Assembly: GCF_022568815.1 (NCBI RefSeq)
Contig: NZ_JAKZHX010000021.1
Coordinates: 1-64,000, forward strand
Length of the DNA stretch: 64,000 nt
DNA from: Undibacterium paludis
Lineage (GTDB): Bacteria; Pseudomonadota; Gammaproteobacteria; Burkholderiales; Burkholderiaceae_D
Direction of reading: 5' to 3'
Shown here piece by piece: positions 25,183 through 33,176 of this stretch; positions within the stretch are counted from its first letter, which is position 1, and the number at the start of each line of letters is the position of its first letter. Made by a program: the position numbers and the translations under genes. The notes beneath the pieces were generated by a model. The model searched no databases. It worked only from the letters and a program-made list of their open reading frames with translations, and was not told the DNA's origin.

Positions 25183-25299
25183 AAGTGCTGAGAAAGCGTA
25201 ACGAGCGGCGCAAGTTTGAGTTAAGAAGCGCAACCGTACTTTAGTACGGTGAGCATCGCAGGCTCAAAATTGCGTCGCGCAGTAGCTTTATCAACACTT
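25183..25299 (+). repeat. interspersed palindromic repeat, copy C
   Basis: Imperfect 15-bp ends (25183-25197 and 25285-25299, two mismatches). The interior holds ACGAGCGGCG, GAGTTAAGAAGCGCA, GTACTTTAGTACGGTGAGC, ATCGCAGGCTCAAAAT and GCGTCGCGCAGTAGCTT. It abuts the SDR stop codon, sharing its first base. Same family as copies at 13420 and 28609. Confidence 0.85.
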
Positions 25300-26057
25300 C
25301 ACTTGGGTTGCATGCGAATGGCCCCATCCAGGCGGATTGTCTCGCCATTCAACATCACATTTTCAATAATGGTCTTGGCCAGATTCGCATATTCATCCGG
25401 TTTGCCCAGGCGTGGCGGGAACGGGACCATTTTGCCCAGGGCGTCCTGCACTTCTTGTGGCATGCCCAGCAACATCGGTGTTTCAAAAATACCAGGCGCG
25501 ATGGTCATCACACGAATGCCGTTGCGTGACAGGTCACGCGCCATAGGCAGCGTCAGGCCGACAACAGCGGCCTTGGAGGAAGCATAGGCTGCCTGGCCAA
25601 TCTGGCCGTCATAGGCAGCGACGGACGCGGTATTGATGATGACGCCACGCTCACCGTGTTCTGCGGCCTCTGTCTTGCCCATGGCGTCTGCTGCCAGGCG
25701 GCACATATTGAAGGTGCCGATCAGGTTGATGTTGACCACGCGCTGGAATACGTCCAGCGGATGCGGGCCATCCTTGCCAACTGTTTTAATGGCAGGGGCA
25801 ACACCGGCGCAATTGACCAGGCCGCGTAGGGTGCCCATGCTGGCTGCTGCTTCGACCACGGCTTTGCCGTCAGCTTCTGAAGTCACGTCGCATTTGACAA
25901 ACTTGCCGCCGAGTTCGGCCGCCAGTGCTTCACCGGCTTCGACCTGTACGTCGGCCAATACAACTTTGCCACCATTGGCAACGATCATGCGCGCTGTTGC
26001 TGCACCCAGGCCGGAAGCACCGCCTGTGATAATGAATACATGATTTTGAATTTGCAT
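25299..26057 (-). CDS. SDR-family 3-hydroxyacyl-CoA dehydrogenase (HSD10-like)
   Basis: 252 aa. Cofactor loop TGGASGLGAATA, NCAGVAP, and catalytic Ser-Tyr-Lys with Tyr-x3-Lys in YASSKAAVV. The segment GQIGQAAYASSKAAVVGLTLPMARDL followed by GIRVMTIAPGIFETPML closely follows type-II 3-hydroxyacyl-CoA dehydrogenases (17-beta-HSD10), which oxidise 3-hydroxyacyl-CoA or 2-methyl-3-hydroxybutyryl-CoA with NAD+ in fatty acid or isoleucine degradation. A 20-bp palindrome 98 bases upstream suggests repressor control. It is monocistronic with a repeat at its stop codon. Confidence 0.9.
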   Translation of the reverse strand: MQIQNHVFIITGGASGLGAATARMIVANGGKVVLADVQVEAGEALAAELGGKFVKCDVTSEADGKAVVEAAASMGTLRGLVNCAGVAPAIKTVGKDGPHPLDVFQRVVNINLIGTFNMCRLAADAMGKTEAAEHGERGVIINTASVAAYDGQIGQAAYASSKAAVVGLTLPMARDLSRNGIRVMTIAPGIFETPMLLGMPQEVQDALGKMVPFPPRLGKPDEYANLAKTIIENVMLNGETIRLDGAIRMQPK

Positions 26058-26154
26058 GTTTGTCTCTCCAGCTATCTGAATTTGGGGTTAACGGTGCAGC
26101 AAAGGATGAATGACTCATTTGTGCTTATTACACCGGTTACGCTAATTACGCTAA

Positions 26155-26174
26155 TTACGTTTACGTAAACGTAA
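26155..26174. promoter_or_regulatory. 20-bp perfect palindrome upstream of the SDR gene
   Basis: TTACGTTTACGTAAACGTAA is its own reverse complement. It is preceded by a direct repeat of GCTAATTAC (26141-26158). It resembles operators of acyl-CoA or branched-chain amino acid catabolism regulators (MerR-type LiuR sites are similar as recalled, not checked). It lies 98 bases upstream of the SDR start. Confidence 0.6.
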
Positions 26175-26215
26175 CATCCATCTATTGTAGCGAATAATTC
26201 CTGTCAAGCGAAAAT

Positions 26216-26252
26216 AAAAAAAGTGGCAGCGCTGTCAACGTTGCCACTTTTT
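26216..26252 (-). terminator. terminator of hppA
   Basis: AAGTGGCA / TGCCACTT stem (26221-26228, 26242-26249) with a 13-base loop, extended by A/T pairs and followed on the minus strand by TTTTT. It lies about 60 bases after the hppA stop. Confidence 0.82.
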
Positions 26253-26311
26253 GATCCAAACCAATACTGCAGGCAGTTACGAGCTTCGGCTCTGCTTCCG
26301 TCGCTACACTC

Positions 26312-28525
26312 TCATTTGCTTGCAGAAGCCGGTTCACCCATGGCAGGTGGCGGCGGCACGTCAGCAGGCTTGGCAGCACCAGCAGATGCAGATGCTGCCG
26401 GAGCTGCCATGGTGGCAGAAGCCGATGCCGCAGGTGCAGCTGTCTGTGCAGCCGGTGTTGCATGACTGGCAGCGGGTGCACTGCCCCCCGTGGCGGGGAG
26501 CAAAGGCACCAGCAGCAAGGCAACGATATTGATGATCTTGATCAGCGGGTTGACTGCCGGGCCAGCGGTGTCCTTATAGGGGTCACCGACAGTGTCGCCA
26601 GTCACGGCGGCCTTGTGCGCTTCAGAACCCTTGCCGCCGAAATGGCCATCTTCAATGTACTTCTTGGCATTGTCCCAGGCGCCACCACCGGTAGTCATGG
26701 AAATTGCCACAAACAGACCTGTGACGATAGTCCCCATCAGCAGACCGCCAAGCGCCGCAGACCCCAGCAACAGGCCAACCACGATAGGCACGATCACCGG
26801 CAGCAGCGAAGGAATAATCATTTCCTTGATAGCAGAAGTGGTCAGCATATCGACGGCCTTGTCATACTCAGGCTTGCCTGTGCCATCCATGATGCCCTTG
26901 ATCTCTTTGAACTGACGGCGTACTTCCACCACCACTGCACCGGCCGCACGGCCTACGGCTTCCATCGCCATGGCACCGAACAGGTAAGGGATCAGGCCGC
27001 CGATGAACAGGCCAACAATGACTTGAGGGTTGGACAAATCAAACGAAGTACTCTTGCCGACCGAATCCAGGGCATGTGTGTAATCAGCGAACAACACCAG
27101 TGCTGCCAGGCCTGCAGAACCAATCGCATAACCTTTGGTGACTGCCTTGGTGGTGTTGCCGACGGCATCGAGCGGGTCTGTGATGGCGCGTACTGAGGCA
27201 GGCATTTCTGACATTTCAGCAATACCGCCGGCATTGTCCGTGATGGGCCCGTAAGCGTCGAGTGCCACGATGATGCCTGCCATGGACAGCATGGATGTTG
27301 CCGCAATCGCGATGCCATACAGGCCAGACAAGGCATACGACACCAGGATGGCAATACAGACTGCCAGCACCGGCCAGGCAGTAGACTTCATCGACACACC
27401 CAGGCCAGCAATGATATTGGTGCCATGACCAGTGGTCGACGCCTGCGCCACATGCTGGACTGGCTTGAAGTCTGTGCCCGTGTAGTATTCAGTGATGTAG
27501 ACCATCAGGCCGGTAAGGACGATACCGACCAGGGCTGAACCCATCATTTTCATACGCATGGCCTCATCAGGCCAGATTTGCCAGGTGACGACGGCAAAAC
27601 CGATCAGGGACAAGCCTGCCGCCCACCACAAACCTGTGTACAGGGCGGACATGATTTTCTTGCCGGCCTTGGCCTTGACCATGGAACAGCCAACGATGGA
27701 GGCAAGTATCGAGACCGCCCCCAGCAACAGGGGATAAACGATGGCTTCAGTCACATTACTGGTGATGACCAGCGCGCCCAGCAGCATGGTGGCGATCAGG
27801 GTTACCACATAGGTTTCAAACAGGTCGGCGGCCATACCGGCGCAATCACCAACATTGTCACCGACATTGTCTGCAATCACGGCGGGGTTGCGCGGATCGT
27901 CTTCAGGGATACCGGCCTCCACCTTGCCAACCAGGTCAGCACCGACGTCAGCGCCCTTGGTAAAGATACCGCCGCCAAGACGGGCGAAGATGGAAATCAG
28001 CGAAGCGCCAAAGGCCAGCCCTATCAGCGGTTTGATGACATCATGCTGGGTCAGCGTACCACCGGCGGCATTATTGACCAGCAGCATGTAGAACAGGGTG
28101 ACGCCAAGCAGACCCAGACCGACCACCAGCATGCCAGTGATGGCGCCGCCACGAAAAGCGACGTCCAGCGCTTCGTTCATGCCCTTGGTTGCAGCCTGAG
28201 CAGTCCGGACATTGGCCCGGACCGAAACATTCATGCCAATGAAGCCGCAGGCGCCTGACAGCACCGCGCCGATCAGAAAACCGACGGCAGTGATCAGGCC
28301 CAGGCCAGGGATGGCGGCGATGGCTACAAACAGGACGACGCCGACAATGGCGATAGTACGGTACTGCCTGGCCAGATAGGCGGCGGCACCTTGTTGTATG
28401 GCGGCGGCGATATCCTGCATACGCGTATTGCCGGCATCCTGTTTCAGAATCCAGCTACGCGATATCAGTCCATATAGCACAGCGATGACTCCACATGCGA
28501 TGACAAACCAAAGACTTGCTGCCAT
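26312..28525 (-). CDS. hppA: K+-independent membrane-bound H+-pyrophosphatase
   Basis: 737 aa. It couples pyrophosphate hydrolysis to proton export across the inner membrane, with about 16 membrane segments. The substrate site is visible in DVGADLVGKVEAG, then IPEDDPRNPAVIADNVGDN and VGDCAGMAADLFE, and in the C-terminal AYDTAGP-like stretch GDPYKDTAGPAVNPLIK. The residue that sets potassium dependence is Lys460 (GNTTKAVTKG), which marks the K+-independent proton-pumping class. An extra Ala/Pro-rich tail of about 55 residues follows the last helix. The ribosome site GGAGGAG is strong. Isolated transcription unit. Confidence 0.93.
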   Translation of the reverse strand: MAASLWFVIACGVIAVLYGLISRSWILKQDAGNTRMQDIAAAIQQGAAAYLARQYRTIAIVGVVLFVAIAAIPGLGLITAVGFLIGAVLSGACGFIGMNVSVRANVRTAQAATKGMNEALDVAFRGGAITGMLVVGLGLLGVTLFYMLLVNNAAGGTLTQHDVIKPLIGLAFGASLISIFARLGGGIFTKGADVGADLVGKVEAGIPEDDPRNPAVIADNVGDNVGDCAGMAADLFETYVVTLIATMLLGALVITSNVTEAIVYPLLLGAVSILASIVGCSMVKAKAGKKIMSALYTGLWWAAGLSLIGFAVVTWQIWPDEAMRMKMMGSALVGIVLTGLMVYITEYYTGTDFKPVQHVAQASTTGHGTNIIAGLGVSMKSTAWPVLAVCIAILVSYALSGLYGIAIAATSMLSMAGIIVALDAYGPITDNAGGIAEMSEMPASVRAITDPLDAVGNTTKAVTKGYAIGSAGLAALVLFADYTHALDSVGKSTSFDLSNPQVIVGLFIGGLIPYLFGAMAMEAVGRAAGAVVVEVRRQFKEIKGIMDGTGKPEYDKAVDMLTTSAIKEMIIPSLLPVIVPIVVGLLLGSAALGGLLMGTIVTGLFVAISMTTGGGAWDNAKKYIEDGHFGGKGSEAHKAAVTGDTVGDPYKDTAGPAVNPLIKIINIVALLLVPLLPATGGSAPAASHATPAAQTAAPAASASATMAAPAASASAGAAKPADVPPPPAMGEPASASK

Positions 28526-28608
28526 GTTGACTCCTCCAATTGTTATCTGCCTGCATGCCTTGTGGGCTTGCCTGCATGTTCTGACTACAAAGTATTACAA
28601 GGAGATCC
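28526..28608. other. non-coding region upstream of hppA
   Basis: With the repeat copy D and the bases to 28920 this is a 435-base gene-free gap. It must hold the hppA promoter on the minus strand. No clear -35/-10 pair was selected. Confidence 0.4.
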
Positions 28609-28715
28609 CTGATTAAGGGTAGCGAGCGGCGTTGGTTTTGGTTAAGACGCGCAGTCGTACGAGAGTACGGCGAGCATCGCAGGCCCAAAATAACGTCGCG
28701 CAGTAACTTAAGCAG
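28609..28715 (+). repeat. interspersed palindromic repeat, copy D
   Basis: Imperfect ends CTGATTAAG (28609) and CTTAAGCAG (28707-28715). The interior has GTAGCGAGCGGCG, GGTTAAGACGCGCA, GTACGAGAGTACGGCGAGC, ATCGCAGGCCCAAAAT and CGTCGCGCAGTAACTTA, matching copies at 13420 and 25183. It is located between adk and hppA. Confidence 0.85.
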
Positions 28716-28920
28716 AGTTTTCCAAGGACATTTTTTCACTTTTACAAACAACCCAGTACGACCTGATGCTGCTCAAACAAAAATGAAACCTGTACTGCGA
28801 AACTTTTATGTAGCTATATCAATTGTGGTATTACCTGTTACGGTATGACATGTGGGCCGGACTGAAAACTCACAGAACTGTCAGTGCTGTCAGCTCCCGA
28901 TGCACAAATTTATCACCGGC

Positions 28921-28950
28921 AAAAAAAAGCGGACAAACCAGTCCGCTTTT
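28921..28950 (-). terminator. terminator of adk
   Basis: AGCGGAC / GTCCGCT stem with a 6-base loop, extended by A/T pairs on both sides and followed on the minus strand by a run of T. It starts 10 bases after the adk stop. Confidence 0.9.
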
Positions 28951-28960
28951 CTTGAACAAC

Positions 28961-29617
28961 TTATTCCGCCAGCGCGGCAAATGCGCTGTCGCGTATGGCC
29001 TCTACCGGCCCTACGCCTGCAATCTTGCGATACTTGGGCGCGCCTGGTTCACCAGATTTGGCCCAGTCACCGTAGTAAGTCAGCAAGACTTCGGTCTGGT
29101 CATGATAGACAGACAGACGTTTCTTGACGGTCTCTTCGGTGTCGTCAGGGCGTTGTACCAGATCTTCGCCAGTCACATCATCCTTGCCTTCCACTTTGGG
29201 AGGATTGTATTTGACGTGGTAAGTACGGCCAGAAGCCGGATGCAGGCGGCGGCCACTCATGCGGTCGATGATGGCTTCATCCGGCACGGCGATTTCAAGC
29301 ACATAATCGATCGTCACGCCGGCATCTTTCATCGCATCGGCCTGTGGCGTGGTACGCGGGAAGCCATCGAACAGGTAACCATTGGCGCAATCAGGTTGCT
29401 TCAACCTGTCCTTGACCAGGCCGATGATGATGTCGTCAGATACCAGTCCGCCGGCATCCATGACTTTTTTTGCTTCCATGCCCAGTGATGTACCTGCTGC
29501 TATCGCCGCACGCAACATGTCACCGGTAGATATTTGAGGAATATTGAATTTTTCTTTGATGTAAGTGGCTTGTGTACCCTTGCCGGCTCCCGGCGCTCCC
29601 AACAAAATAAGACGCAT
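28961..29617 (-). CDS. adk: adenylate kinase
   Basis: 218 aa. P-loop GAPGAGKGTQATYI at the N-terminus, NMP-binding ISTGDMLRAAIAAG, GFPRTTPQADAM, and a long LID domain (GRRLHPASGRTYHVKYNPP) without zinc Cys. It interconverts ATP + AMP and 2 ADP in the cytoplasm. The full length and all catalytic Arg positions look normal. It is monocistronic with a strong terminator. The upstream gap of about 200 bases separates it from kdsB. Confidence 0.97.
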   Translation of the reverse strand: MRLILLGAPGAGKGTQATYIKEKFNIPQISTGDMLRAAIAAGTSLGMEAKKVMDAGGLVSDDIIIGLVKDRLKQPDCANGYLFDGFPRTTPQADAMKDAGVTIDYVLEIAVPDEAIIDRMSGRRLHPASGRTYHVKYNPPKVEGKDDVTGEDLVQRPDDTEETVKKRLSVYHDQTEVLLTYYGDWAKSGEPGAPKYRKIAGVGPVEAIRDSAFAALAE

Positions 29618-29814
29618 GTTAAATTTCCTAAGACGAGTTTGAATTTTTAAGTGTTGTTATCAAAATATGCTGACTATTTACAATGAATCAGCACCGCTGC
29701 GGTTTTGTTTTTCTTCTTCTGGCAGTGATAACACAGTTTCTTTTCACGAAACTTACCACAATTTTTCCAATTCTTGATGCTTTGCCACGAAATCGGCGCA
29801 AACTTCCGCAATTT

Positions 29815-30573
29815 TCATGACGGTTGCATAAAAAATTGCCTGACCCTGCTTAAATCTTCAGCAGTATCAACCCCCGGCGCCGGACTAGAGTCAGTGACAT
29901 GGACGGCAATTGCATAGCCATGCCATAAAACCCGCAATTGCTCCAGCGCCTCAATTTGTTCCAATGGGGAAACAGCAAGTTGTGGATATTTTTTTAAAAA
30001 ATCGTTGCGGTAAGCATACAGACCGATGTGGCGCAATGGCGCATATCCAGCCGGCAACTGTTCGCGACTGACGGCAAAACCGTCCCTGTGCCAGGGTATG
30101 GTGGCGCGTGAAAAATACAGGGCGCGACCGGCTTTGTCCAATACCACTTTCACCACGTTGGGGTTAAAGGCGTCAGCCACTTCATGGAGGGGATGGGCAG
30201 CCGTCGCCATGGGTACACCGGCATTCACCAGGGCAGCCGTGGCGGCAATCAGGGCCGGGTCTATCAGGGGTTCATCGCCCTGCACATTAACAACAACGGC
30301 ATCATCAGCCAGTCCCATGGCAGCGGCCACTTCGGCAATACGATCAGTGCCGGATGGATGGTCGGCACGTGTCATGGTGACCGGTATTTGGTGCTCACGG
30401 CAGGCAGCGACGATATCGGCATGATCAGTCGCCACCATGATGGCACTGGCGCCAGACAATAAAGCACGCTCTGCCGTGCGCACCACCATGGGTTTGCCGG
30501 CAATGTCGGCCAGGGGTTTATTGGGCAGGCGTGAAGAAGCCAGCCTGGCCGGGATGATGGCGATGAAACTCAT
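29815..30573 (-). CDS. kdsB: 3-deoxy-manno-octulosonate cytidylyltransferase
   Basis: 252 aa. It activates Kdo as CMP-Kdo for lipopolysaccharide inner-core synthesis. IIPARLASSRLPNKPLADIAGKPM is the nucleotide-binding start; NVQGDEPLIDP carries the metal-binding Asp, and RHIGLYAYR and SPLEQIEALEQLRVLWHG are family signatures. It is downstream of Trm112 and lpxK on the same strand, in the envelope gene string conserved in betaproteobacteria. Confidence 0.97.
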   Translation of the reverse strand: MSFIAIIPARLASSRLPNKPLADIAGKPMVVRTAERALLSGASAIMVATDHADIVAACREHQIPVTMTRADHPSGTDRIAEVAAAMGLADDAVVVNVQGDEPLIDPALIAATAALVNAGVPMATAAHPLHEVADAFNPNVVKVVLDKAGRALYFSRATIPWHRDGFAVSREQLPAGYAPLRHIGLYAYRNDFLKKYPQLAVSPLEQIEALEQLRVLWHGYAIAVHVTDSSPAPGVDTAEDLSRVRQFFMQPS

Positions 30574-30657
30574 AAGACGGAAATCCTGATAGTCTAAAGT
30601 AATGAGCTAAGGTAATGATCTGAAGTAATGAGCTTAAGTGGCGGGCAAAACCGTGGT

Positions 30658-30843
30658 TCAGCGGGCAGCGACTTCTTCTGCAGTCAAGGCACGTGCCTGA
30701 TCGGCCCACATGATGGGGATGTCGTCACGTATCTGGTAAGCCAGTTTGTCGCCATAACAGATCAGTTCCTGATTGACTTTCTGATAGACCAGCGGGCCTT
30801 TGCACAAAGGGCAAACCAAGACATCAAGCAGACGTGCGTCCAT
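30658..30843 (-). CDS. Trm112/YcaR family zinc-ribbon-like protein
   Basis: 61 aa. MDARLLDVLVCPLCKGPLVY carries one CxxC pair; the second pair of classical zinc ribbons is reduced to one Cys (LICYGD). Trm112-like proteins activate methyltransferases; the bacterial role is not settled. Its first 20 bases overlap the end of lpxK in another frame, and kdsB follows 84 bases on, so it is part of the lpxK-ycaR-kdsB operon. Confidence 0.9.
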   Translation of the reverse strand: MDARLLDVLVCPLCKGPLVYQKVNQELICYGDKLAYQIRDDIPIMWADQARALTAEEVAAR

Positions 30844-31870
30844 GTTTTTTCTCCGAAATCATAGTAATCAGTGATGTGGCAAATGCAGCATCAAGTTGCG
30901 CTTCAACCGGCACGACCCAGATACGGGTATCAGCCAGCAAAGCCGGGATTTGCCTACATTTTACTGCATCCTTTTCAGTTATCAGGATGCAGTCAGCATC
31001 GACAGCCTTAAAAGTGCCTGCATCGAAGTCATGATGATCGGGCAGCGGCAAGGTCTGGCAACGCAGCCCCTGCTGTTCCAGCATGCTGAAGTAACGCTGA
31101 GGATTACCTATGCCGGCAGCGGCCAGAATGCGCTGGTGCTGGTCCTGAAAAGCCGCCAGCGGCTGGCTCACCTGTCTATCGTTGAGGCGATAAGCATCTC
31201 CTGGCTGCAGGACCATGCGCAAGGCATCATGCGGCAGTCCGGCAGGGATAACTGCTTCGTTGCACGCCAGGTTGCATACGGTGAAGTCGCGCCGTCTCTG
31301 TAGAGGCTCACGCAAGGGGCCGGCGGGTAGCAGCCAGCCATTGCCGACGCCACGCTGGTCAAACAGAATAATTTCAACATCGCGTCCGAGCGCATAGTGC
31401 TGCAGGCCATCGTCGCTAATGATGACATCAACTTGCGGGTGCGCCGCCAGCAGGCATTGTGCGACGGCGACGCGGTCACGCCCGACCGCTACCGGGCAAT
31501 TGGCGCTTGCGGCAATCAGCAAAGGCTCATCACCAACCTGGCTGGCTTGGGATGCCGCATCCAGCAATTGCACGCCATCAGCATGTGCGCCATACCCGCG
31601 TGATATCACGGCGGGGTGCCAGCCAGTCTTTTGCAACTCTTTTACCAGCCAAATCACCAGCGGGGTCTTGCCGGTGCCACCAATAAAAATATTGCCAACC
31701 ACCACAACAGGCAACTCCAGCCTGGTCTGCTTCTTGTAGCCCATCACAAACAGGCCGAAACGGAAAGTCACGATCAAACCAAACAGCCTGGACAAAGGCC
31801 ATAGCAAGACGGCCAGCAAGCCATGCTTTTGCCAGGCACCCAACAAGACTTTTTCCAGCACTGCACGCAT
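30824..31870 (-). CDS. lpxK: tetraacyldisaccharide 4'-kinase
   Basis: 348 aa from the ATG at 31870 (GAGGG in front); the frame opens 12 codons earlier without homology. LpxK phosphorylates the 4' position of the lipid A disaccharide at the inner membrane. The Walker A is VVVGNIFIGGTGKTPLVIWL, and VIISDDGLQHYALGRDVEIILFDQRG is the family core with the catalytic Asp. An N-terminal membrane-associated helix (LLAVLLWPLSRLFGLIV) is present. It sits directly after the exbD terminator and overlaps the Trm112-like gene by 20 bases. Confidence 0.95.
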   Translation of the reverse strand: MRAVLEKVLLGAWQKHGLLAVLLWPLSRLFGLIVTFRFGLFVMGYKKQTRLELPVVVVGNIFIGGTGKTPLVIWLVKELQKTGWHPAVISRGYGAHADGVQLLDAASQASQVGDEPLLIAASANCPVAVGRDRVAVAQCLLAAHPQVDVIISDDGLQHYALGRDVEIILFDQRGVGNGWLLPAGPLREPLQRRRDFTVCNLACNEAVIPAGLPHDALRMVLQPGDAYRLNDRQVSQPLAAFQDQHQRILAAAGIGNPQRYFSMLEQQGLRCQTLPLPDHHDFDAGTFKAVDADCILITEKDAVKCRQIPALLADTRIWVVPVEAQLDAAFATSLITMISEKKHGRTSA

Positions 31871-31881
31871 GTCGCCCTCTA

Positions 31882-31916
31882 AAAAAGAAACCGGGGAGTA
31901 ACACACTCCCCGGTTT
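31882..31916 (-). terminator. terminator of exbB-exbD
   Basis: Perfect 12-bp stem AAACCGGGGAGT (31888-31899) / ACTCCCCGGTTT (31905-31916), loop AACAC. On the minus strand it is followed by CTTTTTT, only a dozen bases before the lpxK ATG. Confidence 0.92.
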
Positions 31917-31978
31917 ATGTACCTGCTTTTGTGCCCGCTCCAATGGTAATCTTTCCACGATCAGAACAAGCGTCAACC

Positions 31979-32422
31979 TTACTTTGGTGTAGCCTGGGCA
32001 GCAAACGTCACTTTGGCCATGCCGGCAATACGTGCAGCTTCCAGTACATCAATCACCGACTGATGACTTGCCGCACGATCTGCATTGATGATGACAACAG
32101 GGTCAGGCTGGTTACCGGTCTTGCCAGCTTCGAGGGCACCGGCAGCTTTTTTCAGATCTTCTGCCAGGGTCAGGGGATCAAGATAAGACACAGCCTGATT
32201 ATTGATCTTGTAGCGGCCCTGGGCATCGATACCGATCTCGATCTGGTTAGGCTTGTCCTGCGCCTTTTCGGCGTCGGCAGTCGGCAGGGTGATCTGTAAT
32301 TCGGTGAAACGGCTGTAGGTCGTTGTCACCATCAAAAAGATCAGGATAACCAGCAAGACGTCGATAAACGGGATCAGGTTGATCTCTGGCTCTTCCCTGC
32401 CCCTTCCTTTACGAAAATTCAT
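31979..32422 (-). CDS. exbD: biopolymer transport protein ExbD/TolR family
   Basis: 147 aa. A single N-terminal membrane helix with the proton-carrying Asp (INLIPFIDVLLVILIFLMVTTTY) and a periplasmic domain. With ExbB it forms the proton-driven motor that energises TonB-dependent receptors or, for TolQR, the Tol-Pal system. The gene starts 2 bases after exbB. The lpxK-kdsB neighbourhood is the usual place of this exbBD pair in betaproteobacteria; no tonB or tolA is adjacent, so ExbD versus TolR is not fully settled. Confidence 0.9.
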   Translation of the reverse strand: MNFRKGRGREEPEINLIPFIDVLLVILIFLMVTTTYSRFTELQITLPTADAEKAQDKPNQIEIGIDAQGRYKINNQAVSYLDPLTLAEDLKKAAGALEAGKTGNQPDPVVIINADRAASHQSVIDVLEAARIAGMAKVTFAAQATPK

Positions 32423-32424
32423 GA

Positions 32425-33030
32425 TTACTTCCTGGCGCTGTGGACGACATCAACAAACTTGATGGCCTGCTGTTCCATATCAACAACGATGCTGTCCACC
32501 AGAGCGCGGAAATGACGCCAGAACACCATCGCGGGCATGGCAATCATCAGACCAAAGCCGGTGTTATACAAAGCGACGGAGATACCGTGGGCCAGTTGTG
32601 CCGGGTTGGCGCCAGAGGCGTTTTGCGAACCGAAAATTTCTATCATGCCGACGACAGTGCCAAACAAGCCCATCAAAGGGGCCAGTGAAGCGATCGTACC
32701 CAGGGTCGTCAGAAAACGCTCCAGGTCATGCGCAACCGCACTGCCGGCTTCTTCTATGGACTCTTTCATGACATCACGCGGTGCGTTCACATTGCGCAAG
32801 CCTGCTGCCAGTACCCGACCCAAAGGCGAGTTGCCGGCCAGTTGCTCGATGACCTCTGGCTTGACCTTGCCAGCCTGGTAGACGCGGATGACTTCGTCGA
32901 GCAAGGTGGGTGGCAAAATACGGCTGCGGCGTAAAGACAGACTGCGTTCTATGATTAAAGTCAGCGCGATGACTGAGGCAATCAGCAACAAATAAATTGG
33001 CCAGCCTGCGGCTTGAATGATGGCGAACAA
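32425..33030 (-). CDS. exbB: MotA/TolQ/ExbB proton channel family protein
   Basis: 201 aa using a TTG start at 33030, which has AGGAG five bases upstream and opens with the expected MFAIIQAAGWPIYLLLIASV. The frame continues upstream 24 codons without homology or ribosome site. Three membrane helices are visible: the first at residues 8-28, then a pair around LTTLGTIASLAPLMGLFGTVVGMI and GLMIAMPAMVFWRHF. Partner of ExbD. It is the last minus-strand gene before the AT-rich repeat region. Confidence 0.9.
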   Translation of the reverse strand: MFAIIQAAGWPIYLLLIASVIALTLIIERSLSLRRSRILPPTLLDEVIRVYQAGKVKPEVIEQLAGNSPLGRVLAAGLRNVNAPRDVMKESIEEAGSAVAHDLERFLTTLGTIASLAPLMGLFGTVVGMIEIFGSQNASGANPAQLAHGISVALYNTGFGLMIAMPAMVFWRHFRALVDSIVVDMEQQAIKFVDVVHSARK

Positions 33031-33176
33031 ATTAACTCCTTGAAGGTTCCTAAATCCAAGCCCGCAATGTAGCGCGTTGTCTGCCTGCGGGCAAGAGCAC
33101 AAAGCAAAAAAGCTTGCACAAAATTAACAGCTGCCTGTTTTTTTCCACAGATCAGACTTGGGCAAGTGCAGAGTTG

